From assembly GCF_003123685.1 (NCBI RefSeq), contig NZ_QCYJ01000170.1, positions 62,001-126,000 on the forward strand: a DNA stretch of 64,000 bases, written 5' to 3'. The translations under genes were made by a program, and so were the position numbers. This document shows, one piece after another, positions 8,480 to 17,157 of this stretch. This DNA is from Nocardia aurea. GTDB taxonomy: Bacteria > Actinomycetota > Actinomycetes > Mycobacteriales > Mycobacteriaceae. Under the pieces are notes generated by a model. That model had not been told where the DNA came from and searched no databases. It saw nothing but the letters and a program-made list of their open reading frames with translations. Each line of letters begins with the position of its first letter. Within the stretch, counting starts at the first letter, position 1.

Positions 8480-8519
8480 GGGAGACCACCGCGATCGGGT
8501 TCGGTCGGCGTGGGCTCCC
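8480..8519. terminator. Hairpin between converging MFS and MATE genes
   Basis: GGGAGaCCAC (8480-8489) pairs with GTGGgCTCCC (8510-8519) with one internal mismatch. It lies in the 65-base gap between two convergent genes. There is no U-tract, which is common for actinobacterial terminators. Confidence 0.5.
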
Positions 8520-8531
8520 GGCGCGCGGTCG

Positions 8532-9941
8532 TCATGCCGGACAGTCGACTTCGCCCGCTGTGGTCTGCCGGTAGCGCAGATAGGTGGCGGCGGTGCGCGC
8601 GACCCAGCCCGCGATCAGCCCGTAGTAGACGCCGACGAGTCCGAGATGGCAGACCTCGGTGAGTATCCACACCACCGGCAGGGTGACGCACAGGGTCGAG
8701 AACAACGACGCGTACATGACGCCTCTGGTGTCGGCCGCGGCACGCAATTGCGCGGCATACACCGTCCCGATCGCCATGATCGGCGCCAGCACCGGCAGTG
8801 ACCACACCACGGCCGCCGCCGCCGCGATCATGGCGGAATCGGTGGTGAAGATGCCGAAGAACGGTTTCGCGGCCACCGCGAGCAGCACCGCCGTCGTGCC
8901 GGCGCAGCTCAGCATCAGCGCCGTTCCGGCGCGCACGAACGCCAGGCGGCCGCCCCGGTCATCGGCGCCGATCCGCTGGCCGATGAGTATCGCCATCGCC
9001 GCGGCCGTCCCGTAGACGAACATCCACACCAGTGAGATCGAGATGCTCATCATCCGATGCGCCGCCAGGCTCACCGTGCCCAGACTCGCCGCCACCGCCG
9101 TCACCGCGACCTCCGAGCCGTAGCTGACCACGCCGAAGACGACGTCCGGCACCGCGACCGCGACCCAGGAACGCAGCATCGCCCGATCCGTGCCGCCTCG
9201 ACTCCGTCTGCCACGCCCGAAGACCGAACGAGCACGGGTGTACAGCACGGCGGCGCCGACCGCGATCGCGATACTCGATCCGATTCCCGACCCGACGGCC
9301 CCGAGGTCGGCTCCGAAGATCAGCACCGAGGACACCGACAGGTTCAGCACGGCCACCAACAACGCGACCCGCGCCGCGGCACCGGTATCCCCCACACCCG
9401 CGAGCAGACCGCGGAGGTGGCCCGTCGCCGCCGTGAACGGCAACGCGCACAACAGAACCCACATCATGGCCGTCGCCTCGCCGCGATCGAGACCGACCGG
9501 CGCCGTCCACGCGAGGATCACCGGTGTGACCATCGCACCGAGTACCGCGAAACCCGCGCCGATGACCACCGCGCGCACCAGCCCGGCCCTGGCCAGTACC
9601 CGGATGGATACCTCGTCGCGCGCGCCGTGCCAGCGGGCGACGAACACCTGGGTGGCCGAGCCCCACGGCATGACGAGCGCGGTGGAGAAGATCCACAGCG
9701 GAATCACCAGCGCGGCGACACCGAGCGCTTCGCTCGAGTGATGCCCGAGCAGAGCCGTGTCGGTCGCACCCACCACGACGGTCGTGGCCGAGGTGAGGAC
9801 GATCGGCACGGCGATCGCGGCGACCTGCCGCATCCGCCCACCGAAACCGAGATCGGGCACCAGCGGTGGGCGTGTATCGGTCAACGACCGGATTCCGGCG
9901 TGTACTCCGTCATGACGAGACTCTAATGCGTTCCTCCGCAA
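8532..9941 (-). CDS. MATE-family multidrug efflux protein
   Basis: 469 residues, about twelve membrane helices in two repeats. IVLTSATTVVVGATDTALLG and GSATQVFVARWHGA match the start of the first MATE half, and SYGSEVAVTAVAASLGTVSL that of the second. Such proteins export cationic compounds using Na+ or H+. The start is uncertain: the listed TTG at 9941 follows GGGAG closely, while GTG or ATG codons 30-40 residues later would still precede the first helix. It may be the last gene of the minus-strand run starting at the BlaI gene. Confidence 0.85.
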   Translation of the reverse strand: MRRNALESRHDGVHAGIRSLTDTRPPLVPDLGFGGRMRQVAAIAVPIVLTSATTVVVGATDTALLGHHSSEALGVAALVIPLWIFSTALVMPWGSATQVFVARWHGARDEVSIRVLARAGLVRAVVIGAGFAVLGAMVTPVILAWTAPVGLDRGEATAMMWVLLCALPFTAATGHLRGLLAGVGDTGAAARVALLVAVLNLSVSSVLIFGADLGAVGSGIGSSIAIAVGAAVLYTRARSVFGRGRRSRGGTDRAMLRSWVAVAVPDVVFGVVSYGSEVAVTAVAASLGTVSLAAHRMMSISISLVWMFVYGTAAAMAILIGQRIGADDRGGRLAFVRAGTALMLSCAGTTAVLLAVAAKPFFGIFTTDSAMIAAAAAVVWSLPVLAPIMAIGTVYAAQLRAAADTRGVMYASLFSTLCVTLPVVWILTEVCHLGLVGVYYGLIAGWVARTAATYLRYRQTTAGEVDCPA

Positions 9942-10009
9942 CGACTCCCGCTGCCCCGCGCGAACGGCGCGGCCTGTTCGCTATCGGGTTCGCAGCGGCG
10001 CCGAACAGG

Positions 10010-11119
10010 TCAGCCGGTTCGTACCGTGAGGTTCTCGAGACCGAGGGCTGTCGCGAGCCGGACGACCGCGGTGTCGAGGTGTTTCGCGGGAATCTTCGCG
10101 CCGTCGAACGGTGACACGGTCAACCGGGTGTCCTCGATCTCCCAGGTACCGGCGATGTGACCGTCGACCAGGACCAGGGGCGCGATCCATCCGGCGGCGC
10201 GGCTGACCTTCGCCCGGTGCGCGGCGGGCAGCAGCGCGGTATCGGACGTGCCGGGGCCCAGGACGTACTGGTCGAACGCGCCCAGCAGATGCACCGAGCG
10301 TTTCGCCTTCGTCGCGGCCAACTCCTCGGCGTGTTCGGTCGTGATGTAAGCGCTGCGGCCGTCGATGTCGACTTCGGTGAGCGCGTCGCCGAGGTCGGCG
10401 AACCAGCGGCGCACGGTGGTCTTGCGCAGGCTGTTGCGGCTGAGCCAGGCGTCGAAGGATTGCGGTGTCGCCGGGCCGTAGGCGTCGAGGTAGGCGGTGA
10501 CGGCGACCGGGGCGGCCACGTCGGGATCGAGCAGACCCTGCCATTCGGCGACGAGATGGGAAGGGCTGGTGAACGTCGCCCGATTGCCCCGTGCCGGACC
10601 GTGACACAGCGCGCCCTGCCAGGCCAGCGGTTTGAGCAGTGCGCCCCACCCCGACCGCAACTGTTCGCCCATCCGATGGAACGCCTTGTCGGTGAGCAGC
10701 GCGTCGACCAGTTCCTCACGGGTGAGCACCGTGTCCGCCAGATGCGTCGACACGGCTTCGGTGAGTGCGATCACCTCGGCGGGGGTCGCGCCGAAATTGC
10801 GCTGCCAGACCGGTTTCTCCCAGGTGCGCGCCGAGGCGATGAGTGGGAGCAACGCCGAGGCCGCGGCCGGGGTGAGCGCGTGCAGGGTGCCACGCATCGA
10901 CCAGGTCTTCACCACGGTGCCCGCCGCCAGTTCACGGGTCAGCGCGCCCGACTCGGGGCTACGACTGCGCAACGCGACGGCGGTTTCCGCGGACGAGGTC
11001 ACCTGCGCCTGAACTCCGCACAGCCTGCCGACGATCTCCGGCACCGACGATGTCGCAGGTTCGCTCACATACTGACGTCGCAGCCGCCACGCGAAGACCT
11101 GATCCCAGCCGACCCGCAC
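10010..11119 (-). CDS. Winged-helix DNA-binding domain protein (HTH_42 / YcaQ-like)
   Basis: 369 residues. The opening VFAWRLRRQYV, the motif VKTWSMRGTLHALTP and the central FDAWLSRN region match the COG3214/HTH_42 family of tandem winged-helix proteins, which includes the DNA glycosylases AlkX/YcaQ. A role in repair of DNA cross-links or alkylation is plausible but unproven. GTG 11119 is preceded by GGAGGGAA at good spacing. It starts 27 bases after the M56 peptidase gene on the same strand. Confidence 0.78.
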   Translation of the reverse strand: MRVGWDQVFAWRLRRQYVSEPATSSVPEIVGRLCGVQAQVTSSAETAVALRSRSPESGALTRELAAGTVVKTWSMRGTLHALTPAAASALLPLIASARTWEKPVWQRNFGATPAEVIALTEAVSTHLADTVLTREELVDALLTDKAFHRMGEQLRSGWGALLKPLAWQGALCHGPARGNRATFTSPSHLVAEWQGLLDPDVAAPVAVTAYLDAYGPATPQSFDAWLSRNSLRKTTVRRWFADLGDALTEVDIDGRSAYITTEHAEELAATKAKRSVHLLGAFDQYVLGPGTSDTALLPAAHRAKVSRAAGWIAPLVLVDGHIAGTWEIEDTRLTVSPFDGAKIPAKHLDTAVVRLATALGLENLTVRTG

Positions 11120-11146
11120 CCCGGTCTTCCCTCCACTCGGTTCCGC

Positions 11147-12097
11147 TCAGTTCATCAGCGCACTACAGAAGAGCACGCCGACGGTGATCTCCGACAATCC
11201 GATCACCGTGGTGGCGATCACCCCGAGCAGCGCGGTGCGATTGCGCGCCCGCGCCACCACGCCGACCGGTGCGACGAGACGTTCGGCGCGCGCGAGCACC
11301 GCCGTTCCGGCCGCGTGCAATGCTCCGGCCGGGGCGGGCGCGCCCGCGTCGAGCAGGGCGAGCAGTCCGCCGAGCAGCGAGGCGGGACCGTGGGAGTGCG
11401 CGGCGCGGTCGTCGGCGCACATCTCCAGCAGACGGCCGATCTCGACCGAGCCTTCGGTGACGACCCGCACCCCGGGCAGCGCGGCGGCGGTGCTGCGCAG
11501 TATTCCGGTCAGCGCGGCGTGACGGCCGCGCAGGTGAGCGCGCTCGTGGGCCAGTACCGCGGCCAGTTGTTCGCCGGTCAGCGCGTCGACGGCCGCGGTG
11601 GTGACGACGATGGTGTCCGGGCGACCCGCGACGCAGTAGGCCTGCGGTTCCGGCGAATCCAGCACCACCGCGCCCAGGTCCGGCATCCTTCGGCCGACCA
11701 TGCGCACGGCCCTGCCGTGTCGGTGGGTATGTCTGCGCAGCCGCACCGCCACCGTCGCCACGTGCGCGACGATCGCCGTCACACCGGCGATGACCAGTGC
11801 CGACACCGCGAAGGTCACCACTTTCGCCGCGGTGGCGGTATGCGGGTGCGCGGGCGTCGAGAGCACCGCGTAGCACGCCCGCAGGGCTTCGCTCGGGTGG
11901 CGCCAGATGGCGGCGAATTCGACGACGAGCACCCCTGCCGCCAGCGCCCACGAGCCCAACGCGCCGCCGATGGCGACCAGCCACGCGGTCACCCCGAGGC
12001 GCGGCGCCACGCCGCGCCGGGTGAGTCGGCGCAGGATCGGCGGACCGAACAGCGCGACCGCGGTGCCGTAGAGCAGCAGGCCCAGGGCGAGGTTCAC
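11147..12097 (-). CDS. M56/BlaR1-like membrane metallopeptidase
   Basis: 316 residues with helices at the N-terminus (about 1-22, 35-58, 85-112) and near the C-terminus. The zinc motif HERAH lies at 184-188, facing the cytoplasm in this family. Such proteins resemble the sensor/protease BlaR1, which cleaves a BlaI repressor, but this one lacks the penicillin-binding sensor domain; it is the short form common in actinobacteria. It overlaps the BlaI-like gene by 4 bases (ATGA). No beta-lactamase is adjacent, so the inducer is unknown. Confidence 0.85.
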   Translation of the reverse strand: MNLALGLLLYGTAVALFGPPILRRLTRRGVAPRLGVTAWLVAIGGALGSWALAAGVLVVEFAAIWRHPSEALRACYAVLSTPAHPHTATAAKVVTFAVSALVIAGVTAIVAHVATVAVRLRRHTHRHGRAVRMVGRRMPDLGAVVLDSPEPQAYCVAGRPDTIVVTTAAVDALTGEQLAAVLAHERAHLRGRHAALTGILRSTAAALPGVRVVTEGSVEIGRLLEMCADDRAAHSHGPASLLGGLLALLDAGAPAPAGALHAAGTAVLARAERLVAPVGVVARARNRTALLGVIATTVIGLSEITVGVLFCSALMN

Positions 12098-12474
12098 GGC
12101 GCCTCGGGGGTCTTGCGCGAGGTCAGTCTGCGCAGCGCGGCCCGTAACCCGGCCGATTCGTCATCGCTGATCCTGTCGACGAAATGGCTGAGCACCAGAT
12201 CCGAACGTCCGCCCGATCCCAGCGCCTCCAGCATCAGCCTGGCGCTGTGTTCCTCGCGGGTGAGCGTCGGCCAGTACCGGTACGCCTTGCCCGCGCGTTC
12301 ACGCGCCAGCCAGCCCTTGCGATGCAGGTTGTCCATGGTGGACATGACGGTCGTGTAGGCGATATCGCGTTCATTCGACAGTTCCTCGAAAATCTCGCGG
12401 ACCGTCGTGGTCTCCGCGTCTCGATCCCAGATGCGGTCCATGATGACCGCTTCCAGATCTCCGAATCCACGCAC
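12094..12474 (-). CDS. BlaI/MecI/CopY-family transcriptional repressor
   Basis: 126 residues from GTG 12474. The winged-helix core FGDLEAVIMDRIWD, RDIAYTTVMSTMDNLHRKGW and the C-terminal dimer region FVDRISDDE are typical of BlaI. GTG 12474 is preferred because it aligns with family N-termini and has GAGGGAG eight bases upstream; the same frame runs open to 12579 but without family match. It pairs with the M56 peptidase, implying repressor cleavage on a signal. Divergent from dinB. Confidence 0.87.
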   Translation of the reverse strand: MRGFGDLEAVIMDRIWDRDAETTTVREIFEELSNERDIAYTTVMSTMDNLHRKGWLARERAGKAYRYWPTLTREEHSARLMLEALGSGGRSDLVLSHFVDRISDDESAGLRAALRRLTSRKTPEAP

Positions 12475-12595
12475 CGAACCGACTCCCTCACCACTGGTCG
12501 CACTTTCTGGCGATTCAGCGTACCGGTCAGGCGGTATTGCTACGTAGCGGAATCGTAGATTTTGTGGTCCGCCTCCCACCTGTCACCGCGCCATG

Positions 12596-12609
12596 CGAAC
12601 ATATGTTCG
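12596..12609. promoter_or_regulatory. SOS-box-like palindrome (LexA site) at the dinB start
   Basis: CGAAC-ATAT-GTTCG is a perfect 14-base palindrome matching the core of the actinobacterial LexA site (TCGAAC-N4-GTTCGA). The putative ATG of dinB (12603-12605) lies inside it. A possible -10 box, TAGATT, lies at 12556-12561. LexA here could block initiation or early elongation. Confidence 0.6.
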
Positions 12610-13892
12610 TGTCCGATCATCGCCGCGAACCCGCCGCCGAGCCGGGTGGCACGCCGTCCTCGGGGCCGGACTCGGCGCGATCCGGGCGGACCAGGATCGT
12701 CGCACGGGCCGAAGCGTCGATTCTGCACGCCGATCTGGACTCCTTCTACGCCTCGGTCGAACAGCGCGACGATCCACGGCTACGCGGGCGTCCCGTAATC
12801 GTCGGCGGCGGGGTCGTGCTCGCCGCCAGTTACGAGGCGAAGGCCCGCGGCGTGCGGACGCCGATGAACGGCGCGCGCGCCCTTCGCCTGTGCCCGGACG
12901 CCGTCGTCGTGCCGCCGCGTATGTCGGCCTACGCCGAGGCCAGCAAAGCGGTGTTCGAGGTCTTCCGCGACACCACGCCGGTGGTGGAGGGCATCTCCAT
13001 CGATGAGGCGTTCCTCGATGTCGGCGGACTCCGCCGGATCGCGGGTGAACCCGTCGATATCGCGCACGCCCTGCGCGTCGCCGTGCGCGAACAGGTCGGG
13101 CTCCCGATCTCGGTCGGCATCGCGCGCACCAAATTCCTGGCCAAGGTGGCCAGCGCGGTCGCCAAACCCGACGGACTTCGGCTGGTGCCGCCGGAGGGCG
13201 AACTGGATTTCCTGCACCCGCTCGCGGTCGAGCGATTGTGGGGTGTCGGTGAGGTCACCGCCGCGAAATTGCGCGACCGCGGTATCACCCGCATAGGTCA
13301 GCTCGCCCAGCACGGCGAAGCCGGATTGCGTCCGATTCTCGGTCCCGCCGCCGCGCGGCACCTGTTCGCCCTGTCGATGGCGCGCGATCCGCGCCGCGTC
13401 GAAACCGGCAAACGTCGCCGGTCCATCGGCGCCCAGCGCGCCCTCGGACGACGTTCGCGCGAACCCGAGGAGATCGAGGCCTACCTGCACGGGCTCACCG
13501 ATCGTCTCGGGCGCAGGTTGCGCGATGCCGGACGGGTGTGTCGAACGGTGGTGCTGCGCATGCGCTTCGACGATTTCAGCCGCGTGACCCGTTCACACAC
13601 CATGCCCGAGGCCTCCGATCACACCGAGACCATCCTGCGCGCGGCCCGCGTCCTGCTCGCCGCCTCGATGCCGATGATCCAGGAGCGCGGCCTCACCCTG
13701 GTCGGTCTGGCCCTGACCAACCTGGACGACGCCGATGCCGTGCAGCTCACCCTGCCGCTGGAACCGCGCGCCACCGCCACCCTGGACGCGACCCTGGACG
13801 ATCTGCGTCGCCGCTTCGGGTCGGCCGCCGTCACCCGCGCCGCGCTGATCACTCGCGGCGAGGGTCTGTCGGTGCCGCTGCTGCCGGACTGA
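12603..13892 (+). CDS. dinB: DNA polymerase IV (Y family, DinB1/DinX type)
   Basis: 429 residues from ATG 12603. Y-family catalytic motifs are present: ILHADLDSFYASVEQRDDP (first acidic residue) and SIDEAFLDV. The fingers sequence VLAASYEAKARGVRTPM and the helix-hairpin-helix LWGVGEVTAAKLRDRGI follow. Near the C-terminus, QLTLPL looks like a beta-clamp binding peptide. Performs translesion synthesis. The start could be ATG 12603 or GTG 12609; about 35 residues before the catalytic core are poorly conserved. The SOS-like palindrome covers the start codon. Converges with the thiolase with only eight bases between stops. Confidence 0.93.
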   Translation: MFVSDHRREPAAEPGGTPSSGPDSARSGRTRIVARAEASILHADLDSFYASVEQRDDPRLRGRPVIVGGGVVLAASYEAKARGVRTPMNGARALRLCPDAVVVPPRMSAYAEASKAVFEVFRDTTPVVEGISIDEAFLDVGGLRRIAGEPVDIAHALRVAVREQVGLPISVGIARTKFLAKVASAVAKPDGLRLVPPEGELDFLHPLAVERLWGVGEVTAAKLRDRGITRIGQLAQHGEAGLRPILGPAAARHLFALSMARDPRRVETGKRRRSIGAQRALGRRSREPEEIEAYLHGLTDRLGRRLRDAGRVCRTVVLRMRFDDFSRVTRSHTMPEASDHTETILRAARVLLAASMPMIQERGLTLVGLALTNLDDADAVQLTLPLEPRATATLDATLDDLRRRFGSAAVTRAALITRGEGLSVPLLPD

Positions 13893-13900
13893 ACCGGCGG

Positions 13901-15067
13901 TCAGAGCCGTTCGATGATCGTGGCGTTGGCCAATCCGCCCGCCTCGCACATGGTCTGCAAGCCGTAGCGGCCGCCGGTCTGCTCCAGGTGGTTGAGCATC
14001 GTGGCGAGGATGCGGGTGCCGGACGCGCCGAGGGGATGGCCGAGGGCGATCGCGCCGCCGCGCGGGTTGACCTTGGCCGGATCGGCCTCGAGATCGTGCT
14101 GCCACACCAGCGGGACCGGAGCGAAAGCCTCGTTCACTTCGTAGGCGTCGATATCCTCGATCGACAGTCCGCCCTTGGCCAGGGCCTTGCGGGTGGCCGG
14201 GATGACGGCGGTGAGCATCAGCAGCGGATCGTCGCCGGTGACGGCGAAGGAGTGGAAGCGCGCGCGGGGACGCAGGCCGAGTTCATTCGCCTTCTCCTCG
14301 CTCATGATCAGCACCGCCGAGGCGCCATCGGTGAGCGGGGAGGAGTTACCCGGGGTGATCGACCATTCGATCTCGGGGAACCGCGCCTGCAACGCGTCGT
14401 CGGCGAAGGCCGGACGAAGACCGGCGAGCCCCTCCCCGGTCGTGGACGGGCGAATCGTCTCGTCGGCTGTCAGGGTTCCTGCGGCCACGAGTTCGTTGTC
14501 GAATCCGCCCGCCACCGCGGTTTCCGCGGCGAGGCGATGCGAACGGGCGGCGAACGCGTCGAGCGTGCCCCGGTCCAGTTTCCAACGCGCCGCGATGATC
14601 TCGGCCGCGACGCCCTGGCCGATCAGGCCGTCCGGGAAGCGGTGCGCCAGCGGCGCGCGGTTGGGGTCCTTGTCCTGTGCGTTGGAGAACATCGGCGCGC
14701 GGCTCATCGATTCGACACCGCAGGCGATGGCGATGTCGTAGGCGCCCGCGAGCACACCCTGGGCCGCGAAATGCGCGGCCTGCTGGCTCGAACCGCACTG
14801 CCGGTCCACGGTGGTCGCCGGAACCGAATCCGGGAATCCGGCCGCGAGCACCGCGGTTCGCGAGATATTGAGCGCCTGCTCACCACTCTGGGTGACGCAA
14901 CCGCCGATCACATCGTCGACCAGCGCCGGATCGAGGTCGTTGCGTTCGATCAGCGCGCCGAGCACCGAGGACAGCAGCGTGGCGGGATGCACCTCCGAGA
15001 GCCCACCACCGGCTTTGCCTTTACCCGATGGCGTGCGAACGGCGTCGACGATGACCGCGGAAATCAT
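13901..15067 (-). CDS. Acetyl-CoA acyltransferase (thiolase)
   Basis: 388 residues. Nucleophilic Cys91 lies in DRQCGSSQQAAH; EVNEAF and GGAIALGHPLGASGTR supply the His motif; Cys374 lies in MCEAGG, where family members usually have C-x-G-x-G. Degradative thiolase (FadA-like), probably in fatty-acid or steroid side-chain beta-oxidation; the exact substrate cannot be read. ATG 15067 follows AAGGAG. Downstream of the Calvin-cycle operon on the same strand, but with its own palindrome in the 76-base gap, so it may be controlled separately. Confidence 0.9.
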   Translation of the reverse strand: MISAVIVDAVRTPSGKGKAGGGLSEVHPATLLSSVLGALIERNDLDPALVDDVIGGCVTQSGEQALNISRTAVLAAGFPDSVPATTVDRQCGSSQQAAHFAAQGVLAGAYDIAIACGVESMSRAPMFSNAQDKDPNRAPLAHRFPDGLIGQGVAAEIIAARWKLDRGTLDAFAARSHRLAAETAVAGGFDNELVAAGTLTADETIRPSTTGEGLAGLRPAFADDALQARFPEIEWSITPGNSSPLTDGASAVLIMSEEKANELGLRPRARFHSFAVTGDDPLLMLTAVIPATRKALAKGGLSIEDIDAYEVNEAFAPVPLVWQHDLEADPAKVNPRGGAIALGHPLGASGTRILATMLNHLEQTGGRYGLQTMCEAGGLANATIIERL

Positions 15068-15091
15068 GGGAGCTCCTTCTTCATGCCGATG

Positions 15092-15111
15092 ATCACCATG
15101 CGAATGGTGAT
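15092..15111. promoter_or_regulatory. Perfect inverted repeat upstream of the thiolase gene
   Basis: ATCACCAT-gcga-ATGGTGAT, 8-4-8, in the 76-base gap between prk and the thiolase, about 25 bases before the thiolase start. The size and perfect symmetry suit a TetR- or MarR-type operator. The minus-strand TAAGTT just upstream could be a -10 box. The cognate regulator is not adjacent. Confidence 0.55.
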
Positions 15112-15143
15112 TAACTTAGGCCAACTGTACGCCCGAGCTCGGC

Positions 15144-16022
15144 TCAGCGGGAACGCTGGGGCCGCTTGTCCATCAGGCGCAGGATCAGCGGTGTGAAGAT
15201 GAGTTGCATCGCCAGATCCATCTTCCCGCCGGGTACCACGATGCAGTTCGGCCGCGACATGAACGAGTCGTGCAACATCGACAGCAGATAGGGGAAATCG
15301 ATCACCTTCGGGTCGGCGAACCGGATGACCACGAAACTCTCGTCGGCGGTCGGAATCGATCGGGCGATGAAGGGATTGGAGGTGTCGACGGTCGGCACCC
15401 GCTGGAAATTGACGTAGGTGTGGGAGAACTGCGGACAGATGTACTTCACGTAGTCGGGCATCCGCCGCAGGATGGTGTCGATGACCGCTTCGCTGGAGTA
15501 GCCGCGTTCGGTCTTGTCCCTGATCACCTTCTGGGTCCACTCGAGATTCACGATCGGCACCACACCGACCAGCAGATCCGCGTGCCGCGCCACGTCGACG
15601 GTCTCGGTGACGGCGGCTCCGTGCAACCCTTCGTAGAACAGCAGATCGCTGCCCGGCGCCAGATCCTCCCAGGGCGTGAACGTGCCCGCGGGCAGCCCAT
15701 AGGGTTTCGCCTCCGATTCGTCGTGCAGATACTTCCGCACCGAACCCACACCGGTCTCGCCGTAGTCCCGGAACAGGTTCTCCAATTCCTTCAGCAGATT
15801 CGCCTCCTCACCGAAATGCGAGAACGTCCTGTTGTCACGCTGTTCGGCCTCGGCCATCGCCACTTTCATCTCGTTGCGGTCGTAGCGGTGGAACGAATCG
15901 CCCTCCACGATGGCCGCGTTGATCTCCTCCCTGCGAAAGATCTCCTGGAACGTCCGGGTGACGCTGGTCGTCCCCGCACCGGATGAACCGGTGATCGCGA
16001 CGACGGGATGTTTGACCGACAT
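15144..16022 (-). CDS. prk: Phosphoribulokinase
   Basis: 292 residues from ATG 16022, preceded by an ideal AGGAGG; GTG 16028 is an upstream alternative. The P-loop GSSGAGTTS near residue 13, the GDSFHRYDR segment and HFGEEAN are those of class I (bacterial, octameric) phosphoribulokinase. Makes ribulose 1,5-bisphosphate from ribulose 5-phosphate with ATP, the step feeding RuBisCO. Last gene of the cbbL-cbbS-cbbX-fbp-prk run, 40 bases after fbp. This length and the C-terminal LTPLILRLMDKRP-like ending suit the class. Confidence 0.93.
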   Translation of the reverse strand: MSVKHPVVAITGSSGAGTTSVTRTFQEIFRREEINAAIVEGDSFHRYDRNEMKVAMAEAEQRDNRTFSHFGEEANLLKELENLFRDYGETGVGSVRKYLHDESEAKPYGLPAGTFTPWEDLAPGSDLLFYEGLHGAAVTETVDVARHADLLVGVVPIVNLEWTQKVIRDKTERGYSSEAVIDTILRRMPDYVKYICPQFSHTYVNFQRVPTVDTSNPFIARSIPTADESFVVIRFADPKVIDFPYLLSMLHDSFMSRPNCIVVPGGKMDLAMQLIFTPLILRLMDKRPQRSR

Positions 16023-16062
16023 GGGCACCTCCTCGATTGCCGGACAAGGGAATTGGCCGACG

Positions 16063-17142
16063 TCACCGCCCCGCCGGCCGGAACAGCGAGCGGCTGCCGA
16101 ACAGTGACCGGTCGAAACTCGGTCCTTCGTCGGGTTCGCGGTGATACCGCTCGATCCGTTCGACCTCGTTGCGGGAACCGAAGATCAGCGGCACCCGCTG
16201 ATGTACCGAATCCGGGACCACCTCCAGCACCCGTTCGGTGCCGGTGGTCGCCGCGCCGCCCGCCTGCTCGACGATGAACGCGACGGGGTTCGCGCCGTAG
16301 AGCAGCGCGACCCGACCCCCGCCCGCCTGCGGCCGATTGTCGGACGGGTACAGATACACCCCGCCGCGGGTGAGGATGTGGAAGGTGTCGGCGACCAGCG
16401 ACGCCACCCAGCGCATATTGAAATACCGCCCGCGCGGCCCCTGCGCGCCGTCGAGGCATTCGTGCACGTAGCGCCGCACCGGACGTTCCCAGAACCGGTC
16501 GTTGGCGGCGTTGATCGCGAAACCGGAGGTGTCGTCGGGGATCCGCATACGCGGGTGGGTCAGGACGAACGCGCCGATCTCGCGATCGAGGGTGAACCCG
16601 TCGACGCCGCTCCCGGTGGTGAGCACCAGCATCGTCGCCGGTCCGTAGAGGGTGAATCCGGCACAGACCTGTTCGGCGCCCGGACGCAGGAAATCCGCGT
16701 CCGACGGTTCGCCACCGTCGGGAGCGGGCGCGCGCAACACGCTGAAGATGGTGCCGACGGGAAGATTCACGTCGATATTGCTCGATCCGTCCAGCGGATC
16801 GAACGCGAGCAGATACTTTCCGCGCCGATGGGTGCCCGGCACCGGATGCACCCCGGCCATCTGCTCGGACAGCAACGCCGAGAGATGGCCGGTCCATTGG
16901 GTTTGCGACACCATGATGTCGTTGGCGACGGCATCGAGTTCACGGTGCGGCGTCGGCGGCGGGGTTCCCGGTCCCGCCGCGCCGAGCGATCCGACGATCG
17001 CACCGCGGGTGACCTGATTCGCGATGATCTTGGTCGCGGTCGCGAGCACGTTCACCAGGGCGGAGAACTCACCGGAGGAACCGGGATGGCGATGTTCCTC
17101 CTCGATCGTGTAGCGGGTGAGGGTTTTGAGTCCTTCTGGCAT
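16063..17142 (-). CDS. fbp: Fructose-1,6-bisphosphatase, class I
   Basis: 359 residues. The metal-binding core FDPLDGSSNIDVNLPVGTIF and the nearby substrate-binding stretch RYFNMRWVASLVADTFHIL are diagnostic of class I FBPase. Many actinobacteria use a class II (GlpX) enzyme for gluconeogenesis, so a class I copy here is best explained as the Calvin-cycle isoenzyme (CbbF). In some bacterial class I enzymes sedoheptulose bisphosphate is also a substrate. It begins 15 bases after cbbX; ATG 17142 is preceded by AGGGA. Confidence 0.93.
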   Translation of the reverse strand: MPEGLKTLTRYTIEEEHRHPGSSGEFSALVNVLATATKIIANQVTRGAIVGSLGAAGPGTPPPTPHRELDAVANDIMVSQTQWTGHLSALLSEQMAGVHPVPGTHRRGKYLLAFDPLDGSSNIDVNLPVGTIFSVLRAPAPDGGEPSDADFLRPGAEQVCAGFTLYGPATMLVLTTGSGVDGFTLDREIGAFVLTHPRMRIPDDTSGFAINAANDRFWERPVRRYVHECLDGAQGPRGRYFNMRWVASLVADTFHILTRGGVYLYPSDNRPQAGGGRVALLYGANPVAFIVEQAGGAATTGTERVLEVVPDSVHQRVPLIFGSRNEVERIERYHREPDEGPSFDRSLFGSRSLFRPAGR

Positions 17143-17157
17143 GATCCCTGGCTCTCC

